A stretch of 64,000 nucleotides of DNA, from the NCBI GenBank assembly GCA_910575155.1, contig CAJTDX010000007.1, forward strand, positions 1 to 64,000. The letters are read 5' to 3'. Shown piece after piece: positions 1 through 7,008 of this stretch. The translations under genes and the position numbers were made by a program. Source of the DNA: Lachnospiraceae bacterium. Its GTDB lineage: Bacteria; Bacillota; Clostridia; Lachnospirales; Lachnospiraceae. The notes below the pieces were generated by a model. It was given only the letters and a program-made list of their open reading frames with translations. It did no database searches and was not told the origin of the DNA. Numbering within the stretch: the first letter of the stretch is position 1; each line of letters opens with the position of its first letter.

Positions 1-21
1 CTTTGTAAGGGTTTACTCCTG

Positions 22-90
22 ATTATGCAAAGTTCAAAAGAGCCTATACCCTATAAAATCAGCAAAAGTGTAGGCTCAACTTTGCATAAT
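22..90. repeat. Long imperfect inverted repeat (hairpin), possible mobile-element end
   Basis: The outer arms are a perfect 13-bp inverted repeat: ATTATGCAAAGTT at 22-34 and its complement at 78-90. The inner arms pair GAGCCTATAC (40-49) with GTGTAGGCTC (68-77) with one mismatch, after a five-base bulge on the left side. The whole can fold into a single 69-base hairpin on either strand. It has no U-tract, so it is not a simple terminator. Such structures occur at insertion-sequence ends and in small palindromic elements. With no transposase in the window, this identity is a guess. An open reading frame of 70 codons runs through it, but it is probably fortuitous. Confidence 0.5.
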
Positions 91-186
91 AACTTACTTT
101 TCATAACCCGTCCCGCCTTTCTGGTTTGCAAGGGCGATTACCTTACATTTAGACATCACGGTTTATCTCCTTTCCTAAAAAATTTA

Positions 187-217
187 ATAGCCACTCTGTA
201 TAAAGCAGAATGGCTAT
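187..217. terminator. Hairpin with U-tract on the minus strand; second terminator-like stem
   Basis: The arms ATAGCCACTCTG (187-198) and CAGAATGGCTAT (206-217) pair at 11 of 12 positions around a seven-base loop. On the minus strand the stem is followed by TTAAATTTTTT, and on the plus strand by a shorter run of T, so it could work in both directions. It sits just downstream of the stronger terminator at 230-273. Confidence 0.5.
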
Positions 218-229
218 GTATGGGTTTTT

Positions 230-273
230 GGCAATAAAAAAACCGACTGATTCTCGTTTTGAAAATCAATCGG
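230..273 (-). terminator. Rho-independent terminator of the Mrr-like gene
   Basis: On the minus strand the arm CCGATTGATT pairs with AATCAGTCGG (243-252) around a loop rich in A and G, and is followed directly by TTTTTTTATT. It lies within ten bases after the stop codon of the minus-strand nuclease gene at 282. Confidence 0.75.
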
Positions 274-281
274 CTATGTAT

Positions 282-1238
282 TTAAAATCTACTATATTTG
301 CTCATCAAATTTTCTATTTTTTCCTTATCAAGAAATATAAGATTATTCTTTAAAGGATAATCTTGTATTCCCTCTATTATTTTTTCAACTGCGTTCATTG
401 TAAATTTACCCGAAATAGCAATAATAACCTTTGCTACTCTTACTTTATTCCGTGAGTATACATCATAAAATGGCATTGAAAAGGCATCCTTCGCCTGCAC
501 AATCAACTCATTTATATCACCATGCACTCCACCTGAAACATCTCCATATTTCACTTGTACCCCATAATACTCATATTCATCAAATTCCGTTCTTCTTGCA
601 AAAGTAATATCTTTACCAAACTCCTTATTTCCATGATTATATTTTACATTTACAAATCCTAATTTTCTAAAAAGAGGCACTAATATTTTTATCGTAAATT
701 CGCTTTCTTTCTCACATTCATCAATTCTTTGAAAAGGAGAGCCTAATGCTATATCTGTAGCTCCCTCTATTTCTTCATATAACTGCTCTACATCCAGTAA
801 AAGATTTTCCATAGAATCTACTTTTAAATTTGCACTATACCGTAAAGAAATATAGGCACCATCATCATTGTAATAATCTAATGTGATATCCTCTATTTCC
901 TTAGCACGTTCTTCTATAATACCTTTTTTTGTTTCCATATACAGCTTTAATCCAACTGCACCATCCCAATATTTCCTCGTAATTAATTCCTCATACCAAA
1001 TATGGAATTCATTCTCACCAACACGCCTAAAATATGCTGGAATTTTAATAACTATTGCCGACTCAGATTGTGACTCGCATATTTCTATATCAAAATTATA
1101 TGGAAAACTTGCTATATCAGTTTTCTTTAATACAGCAACTGGAACTATTGCTTTTTCTCCATCCTCCGAATATTCTTCGCCTTCAATCATAAATGAAGCT
1201 AAACCCTCTATATCATTCCAAAAATCAATTTTAGACAT
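282..1238 (-). CDS. Mrr-like restriction endonuclease-fold protein (orphan)
   Basis: A 318-residue protein. The C-terminal part (about 175-255) looks like the Mrr-type PD-(D/E)XK nuclease core. A helix with E180 leads into LFRKLGF; then come EFGKDI with D210, and YYGVQVKYG with Q228 and K230, which fits the E...GxD...QxK layout of that fold. The N-terminal 170 residues are of no recognised family. A stretch at 95-125 is rich in Glu and Lys. No methyltransferase, helicase or specificity subunit lies next to it, so a role in restriction, phage defence or repair of foreign DNA is inference from the fold only. The start at 1238 is supported by GGAGG seven bases upstream. It has its own promoter (1393-1421) and terminator (230-273) and so is a single-gene unit. 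AT-rich codon use and its position at the edge of the housekeeping block suggest acquisition. Confidence 0.6.
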   Translation of the reverse strand: MSKIDFWNDIEGLASFMIEGEEYSEDGEKAIVPVAVLKKTDIASFPYNFDIEICESQSESAIVIKIPAYFRRVGENEFHIWYEELITRKYWDGAVGLKLYMETKKGIIEERAKEIEDITLDYYNDDGAYISLRYSANLKVDSMENLLLDVEQLYEEIEGATDIALGSPFQRIDECEKESEFTIKILVPLFRKLGFVNVKYNHGNKEFGKDITFARRTEFDEYEYYGVQVKYGDVSGGVHGDINELIVQAKDAFSMPFYDVYSRNKVRVAKVIIAISGKFTMNAVEKIIEGIQDYPLKNNLIFLDKEKIENLMSKYSRF

Positions 1239-1357
1239 GTTTCCTCCAAATATTTAATATTGTCTAATATTATTTTGTCCATTACACGAATCCAGATCAC
1301 AAACCCCACCCGTCCGTCTCGTGTTATTTCGTCCATAATCCCCCATCTTGTCCACAA

Positions 1358-1375
1358 AATACTCTATCGAGTATT
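1358..1375. promoter_or_regulatory. Palindrome AATACTC-TATC-GAGTATT, operator candidate
   Basis: A perfect inverted repeat with seven-base arms and a four-base spacer. It lies about 10-30 bases downstream of the predicted start of transcription from the promoter at 1393-1421, in the 5' leader of the Mrr-like gene. That is a common place for a repressor site. It has no U-tract. The cognate regulator is not in the window. Confidence 0.4.
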
Positions 1376-1392
1376 CATTTTACCCTTCCTAC

Positions 1393-1421
1393 ATTATAAA
1401 TTATTTCATATTTTTCATCAA
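1393..1421 (-). promoter_or_regulatory. SigA-type promoter of the Mrr-like gene
   Basis: On the minus strand TTGATG (1416-1421) and TATAAT (1393-1398) are separated by 17 bases. The predicted leader to the start codon at 1238 is about 145 bases. Confidence 0.6.
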
Positions 1422-1583
1422 TCCAAATTTTCCATATGATAACTTATAATAATTTGAGGGAAGATACACCATTTTACATTCAAATTTGGAAGATAGTACT
1501 ATCCCCCAAAAAGAAACACGAAGCAAACTTCTCCCCTTTTACGAAAAGAACGAGGCAAACTTTCACACACCATTTGGGGGATA

Positions 1584-1617
1584 CCCCTTCCCCCAACTCT
1601 TCCCCCAAAAATCCCCC
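1584..1617 (-). other. Four-tract G-quadruplex motif on the minus strand
   Basis: On the plus strand there are C-runs at 1584-1587, 1590-1594, 1602-1606 and 1613-1617. Read on the minus strand these give G5-N6-G5-N7-G5-N2-G4. This satisfies the usual rule of four runs of at least three G with loops of 1-7, and here allows four tetrads. A fifth G-run (1576-1580) lies on the opposite strand. Confidence 0.65.
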
Positions 1618-1675
1618 AAATCGGCACTCAAAATACGGTAATTTACGATAAGTTATGAACCTCTCCCGAGAACGC

Positions 1676-1719
1676 AAAAAACCCCTGAAAATGCCCATTC
1701 TATGGGATTTTCAGGGGTT
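1676..1719 (-). terminator. Rho-independent terminator of rpsB-tsf
   Basis: On the minus strand the arm AACCCCTGAAAAT pairs perfectly with ATTTTCAGGGGTT (1680-1692 and 1707-1719), followed by TTTTGCG. It starts about 24 bases after the tsf stop codon. Confidence 0.9.
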
Positions 1720-1743
1720 CGTAAATCAATTCTTCTCAGAAGT

Positions 1744-2679
1744 TTACTGATTCATCTGCGCTGCCACCTCTGCCGCAAAGTCTTCCTGTTTCTTCTCCAG
1801 ACCTTCTCCAGTTTCAAAGCGAACAAATTTTTTCACTGAAACAGTTCCACCTACTTCTTTGGAAACTGCCTCCAGATACTTGCCAACTGTCTGCTTTCCG
1901 TCTTCAGCCTTAACATATACCTGATCTACAAGGCAGATTTCTTTCAATTCTTTGCTGACACGTCCTTCAATCATTCCATTGATTACTTTTTCCGGTTTCT
2001 GGGATTCTTTTGGATCGTTCATAATCTGAGCAAGAAGAATTTCTTTCTCATGTGCAATATATTCCTCACTAATCTCGTTTCTGGAAACATATTTTGGAGA
2101 AAGGGCAGCAATCTGCATTGCAATATTTGTAAGCGCCTCTTTTACCATATCGTTAACAACTGCAGTATCTGCTTCTACAATGACACCAATTCTACCACCG
2201 CCATGAATATAAGAAACAACGCATCCGTTCTCAGCAACAACCTTTTCAAATCGTCTGATATTCAGATTTTCTCCGATTACAGCCACTTTCTCTACCAGCG
2301 CATCTTTTACTGTTTTACTGGTATCTTCATTCCATGCTTCAGCCATGAACGTATCCAAATCGGCTGCATCGGAATTAACTGCCTGCGTTGCAACAGCCTC
2401 CACAAAAGCTTTAAAAGTATCGTTCTTTGCAACAAAATCCGTCTCCGAGTTCACCTCTACTACAGCTGCTGTCTTTTCATCTTTTACAACAACAGTACAA
2501 AGACCCTCAGCAGCGATTCTTCCTGCCTTCTTCTCTGCCTTCGCCTGTCCATTTTTTCTTAAAAATTCTACTGCTTCATCCATATTTCCATTTGTTTCAT
2601 TCAAAGCCTTTTTGCAGTCCATCATTCCTGCACCGGTCATTTCTCTCAACTCTTTTACCATTGCTGCTGTAATAGCCAT
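1744..2679 (-). CDS. tsf: Translation elongation factor Ts
   Basis: A 311-residue guanine nucleotide exchange factor for EF-Tu. The N-terminal UBA-like domain (residues 1-50, with VKELREMTGAGMMDCKKAL) is followed by the signature TDFVAKN at 80-86, which contacts EF-Tu. The C-terminal dimerisation-like core ends normally. I chose the start at 2679, which gives MAITAAMVKEL as in other EF-Ts proteins and is preceded by GGAGGA seven bases upstream. A frame-compatible start five codons earlier would overlap that ribosome binding site. It lies 125 bases downstream of rpsB in the standard rpsB-tsf order, and a strong terminator follows. Confidence 0.98.
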   Translation of the reverse strand: MAITAAMVKELREMTGAGMMDCKKALNETNGNMDEAVEFLRKNGQAKAEKKAGRIAAEGLCTVVVKDEKTAAVVEVNSETDFVAKNDTFKAFVEAVATQAVNSDAADLDTFMAEAWNEDTSKTVKDALVEKVAVIGENLNIRRFEKVVAENGCVVSYIHGGGRIGVIVEADTAVVNDMVKEALTNIAMQIAALSPKYVSRNEISEEYIAHEKEILLAQIMNDPKESQKPEKVINGMIEGRVSKELKEICLVDQVYVKAEDGKQTVGKYLEAVSKEVGGTVSVKKFVRFETGEGLEKKQEDFAAEVAAQMNQ

Positions 2680-2723
2680 TTTTAATTCCTCCATCTATTA
2701 TTTTATTCCCATATATACTTTAA

Positions 2724-2755
2724 TTGAGGACAGGCAATATTGTCTGTCCTCTCAA
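2724..2755 (-). other. Hairpin between rpsB and tsf
   Basis: GAGGACAG (2726-2733) pairs with CTGTCCTC (2744-2751), extended by the flanking TTGA/CTCAA. On the minus strand it is followed by ATTAAAG rather than a U-run. It therefore looks more like an RNA-processing or attenuating structure that could tune the tsf to rpsB ratio than a full terminator. Confidence 0.55.
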
Positions 2756-2804
2756 CGTCTATATCAATTCAAACTCTGATATTTAATCAGTTAAAGCTGT
2801 ATGA

Positions 2805-3536
2805 TTATTCTCCTGCCGCCTCTGCTGCTTCTACTACAGGCTCCTCCTCAATCGTTCCCTGATTTGCCTCTACAACTGCATCTGCCATTTTAGAAACAAT
2901 CAGCTTCACGGCTCTGATTGCATCATCATTCCCAGGAATTACATAATCCAATTCTTCCGGATCACAGTTCGTATCACAGATACCAATCAAAGGAATACCC
3001 AATGTATGAGCTTCCTGTACACAAATTCTTTCCTTCTTGGGATCAACAACAAATATTGCGTCAGGAATTCTCTTCATTTCCTTGATACCGCCAAGATTCT
3101 TTTCTAACTTCTCCCATTCCTTCTTCAATGCAATAACTTCCTTCTTAGGAAGAACATCAAATGTTCCATCTTCAGCCATTGCTTCAATCGCTTTCAATCT
3201 GCCGATACGGCTCTGAATGGTTTTGAAGTTTGTCAGCATACCGCCTAACCATCTCTCGTTTACATAGAACATTCCACAACGCTCTGCCTCTACTTTAATA
3301 GCATCCTGCGCCTGCTTTTTGGTACCAACAAAAAGAATTGTTCCGCCTTCTGTAACAATATCCGCTACTGCTTTATACGCCTCATCTACTTTTCCTACAG
3401 ATTTCTGAAGGTCAATGATATAAATACCATTTCTTTCTGTGTAGATGTAAGGAGCCATTTTAGGATTCCATCTTCTTGTCTGATGTCCAAAATGAACACC
3501 TGCTTCTAATAACTGTTTCATTGAAATAACGCCCAT
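2805..3536 (-). CDS. rpsB: Small ribosomal subunit protein uS2
   Basis: A 243-residue ribosomal protein S2. The N-terminus [19 protein letters not shown] and the motifs [31 protein letters not shown] and FVVDPKKE are diagnostic. The C-terminus carries an acidic, alanine-rich tail ([14 protein letters not shown]) common in clostridial S2. GGAGG lies seven bases before the ATG. It is transcribed from its own promoter (3687-3715) through a leader with a closed stem (3566-3622), and is followed by tsf. Confidence 0.98.
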   Translation of the reverse strand: MGVISMKQLLEAGVHFGHQTRRWNPKMAPYIYTERNGIYIIDLQKSVGKVDEAYKAVADIVTEGGTILFVGTKKQAQDAIKVEAERCGMFYVNERWLGGMLTNFKTIQSRIGRLKAIEAMAEDGTFDVLPKKEVIALKKEWEKLEKNLGGIKEMKRIPDAIFVVDPKKERICVQEAHTLGIPLIGICDTNCDPEELDYVIPGNDDAIRAVKLIVSKMADAVVEANQGTIEEEPVVEAAEAAGE

Positions 3537-3565
3537 ATTCCTACCTCCATTTGGTTATAATCTTC

Positions 3566-3622
3566 CATATGCTTCTTCCCGGAAAACTACCTACAGGGCA
3601 CCGGCCTTCCGGTCTGCATATG
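3566..3622 (-). promoter_or_regulatory. Structured rpsB leader, possible ribosomal-protein autoregulatory element
   Basis: Perfect seven-base arms CATATGC (3566-3572) and GCATATG (3616-3622) can close a domain. It encloses an ACCGG-CCTT-CCGGT hairpin (3600-3613) and a CCGG-containing strand (about 3579-3582) that could compete with it. The domain ends about 15 bases before the rpsB ribosome binding site. The leader from the predicted transcription start (near 3680) to the ATG is about 144 bases, long for a simple leader. Bacterial rpsB operons are known to be controlled by S2 binding to the leader. That this one works so is inference. Confidence 0.4.
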
Positions 3623-3686
3623 TGTTTAATGCCGCCATTCGCAACAAAATCGGCAACAAATCACGCATCAGCGCAATCTTTCACTT

Positions 3687-3715
3687 ATTCTAGCACAGAA
3701 CCTGTTATGTTGCAA
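3687..3715 (-). promoter_or_regulatory. SigA-type promoter of rpsB-tsf with extended -10
   Basis: On the minus strand TTGCAA (3710-3715) and TAGAAT (3687-3692) have a 17-base spacer, and the -10 box is preceded by TGTGC (extended -10). The promoter starts seven bases after the stop codon of the last motility-cluster gene. There is no terminator between them. Confidence 0.75.
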
Positions 3716-3721
3716 GTCCTA

Positions 3722-4324
3722 TTACTCTTTTTCTTGCAAAATCTGGATAATTTCATCCTGGGTAGCGCCCGTCGGAATTTGGTAAACTCCTACTCTCAGA
3801 GAATCATCTGCACCCTTTTGAGTCAAATATTGATTAAAAGCCTCTGCATCGGGAACTAAGCCCGCCTGGAACAGTTTACGGCTTATCACATCAGAATACT
3901 CTCCTGTCTTAATTTCAATCTGAACTGTTTCCGGTACGCTTCCTTCATTCCCTTCAGACTGAACCTCATTTTCGTCTAAAGATTTTTCTTCCTGCTCTTT
4001 TTTAGTCTTCTCCGGAGACTCTTCCTGCTCTTTTTTATCCTCTTCTTCCATAGTGTCTTTTATTTCATCATAATCAGAACTATTTTTTTTCTTATTCTGT
4101 CCATCCTCTTTTTTTTCGTTAATAGGATTTTTTCCTTCGGAAGAACCTGCTTTTTTTGTTTCCCCTGTTTCCTCTTCCATTACCATTCCCAAAAGTCTGG
4201 CGCGTTCTATAATCTCTGCATCGGTCAAAGTCTCTTTTTTATTTCCTGAGAGGGCAATTCCCATAATAATTGCGGTACATATAATTCCAATTCCCAATCC
4301 GCGCAAATAATATTTTAATTTCAT
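3722..4324 (-). CDS. Membrane-anchored protein with MltG/YceG-type LysM-like domain
   Basis: A 200-residue protein in three parts. Residues 7-26 form a transmembrane segment with a short positive N-terminus. Residues 45-130 are a low-complexity Glu/Lys/Ser linker. Residues 133-200 resemble the substrate-binding LysM-like domain at the N-terminus of the MltG/YceG lytic transglycosylase (SRKLFQAGLVPDAEAF, then RVGVYQIPTGATQDEI, then ILQ). The MltG catalytic domain is missing, so it is probably a cell-wall-binding anchor and not an enzyme. It follows the DUF6115 gene by three bases and closes the motility cluster. GAGGAA lies 12 bases before the ATG. A link to wall passage of the flagellum is speculative. 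Confidence 0.6.
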   Translation of the reverse strand: MKLKYYLRGLGIGIICTAIIMGIALSGNKKETLTDAEIIERARLLGMVMEEETGETKKAGSSEGKNPINEKKEDGQNKKKNSSDYDEIKDTMEEEDKKEQEESPEKTKKEQEEKSLDENEVQSEGNEGSVPETVQIEIKTGEYSDVISRKLFQAGLVPDAEAFNQYLTQKGADDSLRVGVYQIPTGATQDEIIQILQEKE

Positions 4325-4327
4325 AAA

Positions 4328-5023
4328 TTATATTTCTTCCTCTCTGAATAATCCTATTACAAGTCTTACTTCTCCCACACCAAGTCCCAGCTCTTTTGCA
4401 ATATCCACGGCCGTTTTGCCTTCCCGGTATTTTTCCAGAATCATCTGGTTATGATTCCCCAGCTCTTCTGCCGGTGTAAGTTTCTGCTCTGGAACGAGTT
4501 CTTCCGGATCCGTATCAACTGAATCCGGAACCGGACGCTGTGCTTCCTGAACCTTCTGCAGAATCTCATCTGACTCATCCACTGTCTTTTGGATATTTTC
4601 CTGAAGTTCTTCCAGGTGAATTGCAAGCTGTGCAAGATTTCCAGCATATTTCGTCAATTCTGAATGCTTATCATTTAACATACTGTACAAAAACATAACT
4701 TCATTGTGTGTCTTATTGATAGATTCCAGCACTGTATCAGAATACTCTGTCAGTACCCTCATTTTTTCATTGGTTTCCTTATCCAGGGCACGTTCCACAA
4801 TCTCCATGGACTTTTCAATGGAATGATCAATGACCTGGTCTACCATATTGTTTACCTTCACCTGAGCATCATTCAAATTCCGTTCCAGAATCCTTTTCAT
4901 TTCCTCGGTACTCAGCTCAGCAATTTTATCCAGTTCCCCGCTGGACAACTTCTCTGTAATAAAAAAGCTGCCAAACATCAGAACAATTCCAATGACTATT
5001 AAAACAATTTCTAACACACTCAT
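4328..5023 (-). CDS. DUF6115-type membrane protein with coiled coil and HTH-like tail
   Basis: A 231-residue protein. Residues 4-22 are a single membrane segment and residues 30-165 a long, mostly helical and probably coiled-coil region. After a proline-rich hinge, residues 190-228 (EKYREGKTAVDIAKELGLG, then VRLVIGLF) have the shape of a small helix-turn-helix, which is the DUF6115 signature as I know it from clostridial genomes. Whether the tail binds DNA is unknown. Genes of this type often sit near flagellar loci. It lies eight bases after the preceding gene and three bases before the next. Confidence 0.6.
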   Translation of the reverse strand: MSVLEIVLIVIGIVLMFGSFFITEKLSSGELDKIAELSTEEMKRILERNLNDAQVKVNNMVDQVIDHSIEKSMEIVERALDKETNEKMRVLTEYSDTVLESINKTHNEVMFLYSMLNDKHSELTKYAGNLAQLAIHLEELQENIQKTVDESDEILQKVQEAQRPVPDSVDTDPEELVPEQKLTPAEELGNHNQMILEKYREGKTAVDIAKELGLGVGEVRLVIGLFREEEI

Positions 5024-5031
5024 TTTCTGAC

Positions 5032-5349
5032 CTATATCTTCATGTCAAAGCCCCTTGCAGAAGCCTTGGCATTCACCTTTCCACTATTCTCTTCCTTTTT
5101 CTTTTTCTTCTTTGTTCGATGATTCTCATATTCATTACTGCCTTTTTCCCGGGCGTCAAATTTTTTTTCCGGATTATCAGAATCGTTGGCATGATTTACC
5201 TGATGCATATGATGAATCGTTTCCTTTGCAAATTGCGTCTGCACATTTTGCTGTTGAACCATAGGCTTATTATCTTCATTTTGCTTTAAGGCGCTCATGT
5301 CCTGGCTTCTTTGCACAATCCCGCTAAACTCAACTGGTCTGATTGCCAT
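5032..5349 (-). CDS. Small Lys-rich protein of the motility cluster, unknown function
   Basis: A 105-residue protein of unrecognised family. The N-terminus MAIRPVEFSGIVQRSQD is well formed. The middle is rich in Gln, Asn and His, and residues 75-90 contain a run of lysines. No membrane segment or signal peptide is visible, and most of it is likely disordered. I chose the ATG at 5349 because GAGGAG lies eight bases before it; a GTG three codons earlier is possible. It lies between the FapA-like gene and the DUF6115 gene in a tightly packed operon, so a motility role is plausible but not shown. Confidence 0.55.
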   Translation of the reverse strand: MAIRPVEFSGIVQRSQDMSALKQNEDNKPMVQQQNVQTQFAKETIHHMHQVNHANDSDNPEKKFDAREKGSNEYENHRTKKKKKKEENSGKVNAKASARGFDMKI

Positions 5350-5383
5350 TTTCCTCACTCCTCTTTCTTACAAATCTTTTATT

Positions 5384-6988
5384 CTATAAAGGACGGGCCA
5401 CAATTTCTCCTTTTTCCTTGATATATCTTGTACAGGAACGTTCTTGTTTTATATTCAGACTCACATCGGAAATTGTAATACACGCGCCCGGATAAACAGA
5501 TCCCTTGATCTTCACCTTGGCATTCGTAGAAATCTGAATTTTCTCCCGGAGCATTTTTAATTCTTCTTTCTTTCTGGCAAGCAATTCTTTCTCTCTGCGG
5601 AAATTCTGTGCAATCTGCTGTACTTGCTGAATTCGTTCTGCTGAAACCGTTTCCTTCCTCTGCAGTTTTTCATTAAAATTCACAAGAATAGGTTTCATTT
5701 TTTCTATTTCTTTTACAATCTCTGCCACTTCCTCCTGCAATTCCCCATAACGCTCCTTTACAGAAGGCTGCACACCAACTTCAATATTCGTTACCGTTCC
5801 CATCGCTGAACCAATTGTCTGAGCCTCTATTACATTTCCCGCACGGATAACCCCCCCGCTCACAAACCCTTTTTTTCCTCTGACCCGAATATCCGCTCCT
5901 GCGGACACCTGGCTATGTAAAATACATCCTGTCTCAATAAAGCCTCCGGAAACAACCGTCGCATTCTCAATAAATTTGGCAATCAGACTGTCTTCTGCTT
6001 CCACTTTGCCTTTACCCATACCATTGATGCCACGTTTTACAATAATCTGTCCGCCTGCCGACAAGAACGCGGCTTCCACCACTCCGTCAATAATAATGTC
6101 TCCTCTTGCCCTGACAGAAAATCCGCTCTTGACATTTCCCTTAATTGACACGTTACCATCATAAACAATGTTTCCTGTAGTATTATCCACATCCGCCGGT
6201 ACTTCAAAGACATCGGCAACAAAAACTTTCTGATTCACCAGGCTGGCATGACCTGTGACATTAGAATAGATTTCTGTCTTATCTTCTGAAAGCGTAATAT
6301 TATTTCCATATTCCAGTTTCAGATTTTTTTCCTGCCGTCCATTGATCGGGCCGCCATAGACATCTTTTCCTGGTTTCCCTGGAATTGCCGGATGGAGCTT
6401 GGCAAGCACCTGTCCCTTTTCCACATGGCTGATGGTATTCAATTCCCGATAATCAACCGTACCGTCTTCATTTTTCTTTGGCCTGAGATTATGATTTGTA
6501 TTAAAGAAATATTCAATCCAGGCATCCGTCCCATTCACTGGCGGCGTCCCTTTTGCAAGAATCAACTCCGTACAATACTGACGGTCTTTTAAAAATTTAC
6601 GAATCTCTTCCTGACGAATGCCTTCTTTGATATTATGTGAAGCAAGACCCTTCACAATATCTTCTTCCGTCATTAACTGGCCTTTATCAGAAGGGGGATA
6701 AAAGCGGCAGAACACCAGCATTTTATCTGCAGAAACTATGACGTCCATCTCTTCATTTTCCTGAAACCCGCATCCTTCTCCCACGAAAACTTCTCTGGTC
6801 TCTTTGTCACCGCTTGTCAGAGCATCATTTAGTTCGCGCAAATTAAACTCCGAATAACCTTTCCGTTCCAGATATTGGAGAACCTCTTTCATTTCCGGCC
6901 GTTTCCCCTCGTCCTCCGGAGGGATAATCTGAAGAAACGTACCCATTTCTTTGATATTCAGTTTATAGTACCCATTCTTATTTCCCAT
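5384..6988 (-). CDS. FapA-family protein (DUF342), flagellar assembly protein A
   Basis: A protein of about 534 residues. The middle (roughly 250-400) is a repetitive right-handed beta-type domain with repeated short motifs (GNVSIKGNVKSGF, ARGDIIIDGVVE, SAGGQIIVKRGINGMGKG), characteristic of the DUF342/FapA family. Residues 405-490 form a coiled coil, and the end carries KVKIKGSVYPG. In Vibrio a FapA-type protein controls polar localisation of HubP/flagellar components; in Firmicutes the role is not settled. The ATG at 6988 has AGGAGG 12 bases upstream. A TTG at 7012 would overlap the fliA stop by four bases and is an alternative. It is co-transcribed with fliA. Confidence 0.8.
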   Translation of the reverse strand: MGNKNGYYKLNIKEMGTFLQIIPPEDEGKRPEMKEVLQYLERKGYSEFNLRELNDALTSGDKETREVFVGEGCGFQENEEMDVIVSADKMLVFCRFYPPSDKGQLMTEEDIVKGLASHNIKEGIRQEEIRKFLKDRQYCTELILAKGTPPVNGTDAWIEYFFNTNHNLRPKKNEDGTVDYRELNTISHVEKGQVLAKLHPAIPGKPGKDVYGGPINGRQEKNLKLEYGNNITLSEDKTEIYSNVTGHASLVNQKVFVADVFEVPADVDNTTGNIVYDGNVSIKGNVKSGFSVRARGDIIIDGVVEAAFLSAGGQIIVKRGINGMGKGKVEAEDSLIAKFIENATVVSGGFIETGCILHSQVSAGADIRVRGKKGFVSGGVIRAGNVIEAQTIGSAMGTVTNIEVGVQPSVKERYGELQEEVAEIVKEIEKMKPILVNFNEKLQRKETVSAERIQQVQQIAQNFRREKELLARKKEELKMLREKIQISTNAKVKIKGSVYPGACITISDVSLNIKQERSCTRYIKEKGEIVARPL

Positions 6989-7008
6989 ATAAGTCTTAAT
7001 CCCTCCTC

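Larger units (their letters stand above)
1239..1743. other. Intergenic region between the Mrr-like gene and tsf
   Basis: There is no credible gene here. From left to right it holds the Mrr-like leader and promoter, a palindrome GATAGTACTATC (1492-1503), a direct repeat ACGA(A/G)GCAAACTT (1518-1530 and 1550-1562), and an inverted repeat ATTTGGGGGAT / ATCCCCCAAAT (1572-1582 and 1611-1621). It also holds four closely spaced C-runs (1584-1617) and the tsf terminator (1680-1719). A short inverted repeat ATAACTTAT (1438-1446) / ATAAGTTAT (1648-1656) brackets the C-rich part. The base composition differs sharply from the surrounding AT-rich spacer. Confidence 0.6.

Noticed and set aside
25-237. Plus-strand open frame of 70 codons
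   Set aside because: It runs through two hairpins, has no ribosome binding site and no recognisable protein pattern.
1480-1698. Minus-strand frame of 72 codons over the G-rich gap
   Set aside because: It overlaps the tsf terminator and repeats; the protein is a translation of repeats with no ribosome binding site.
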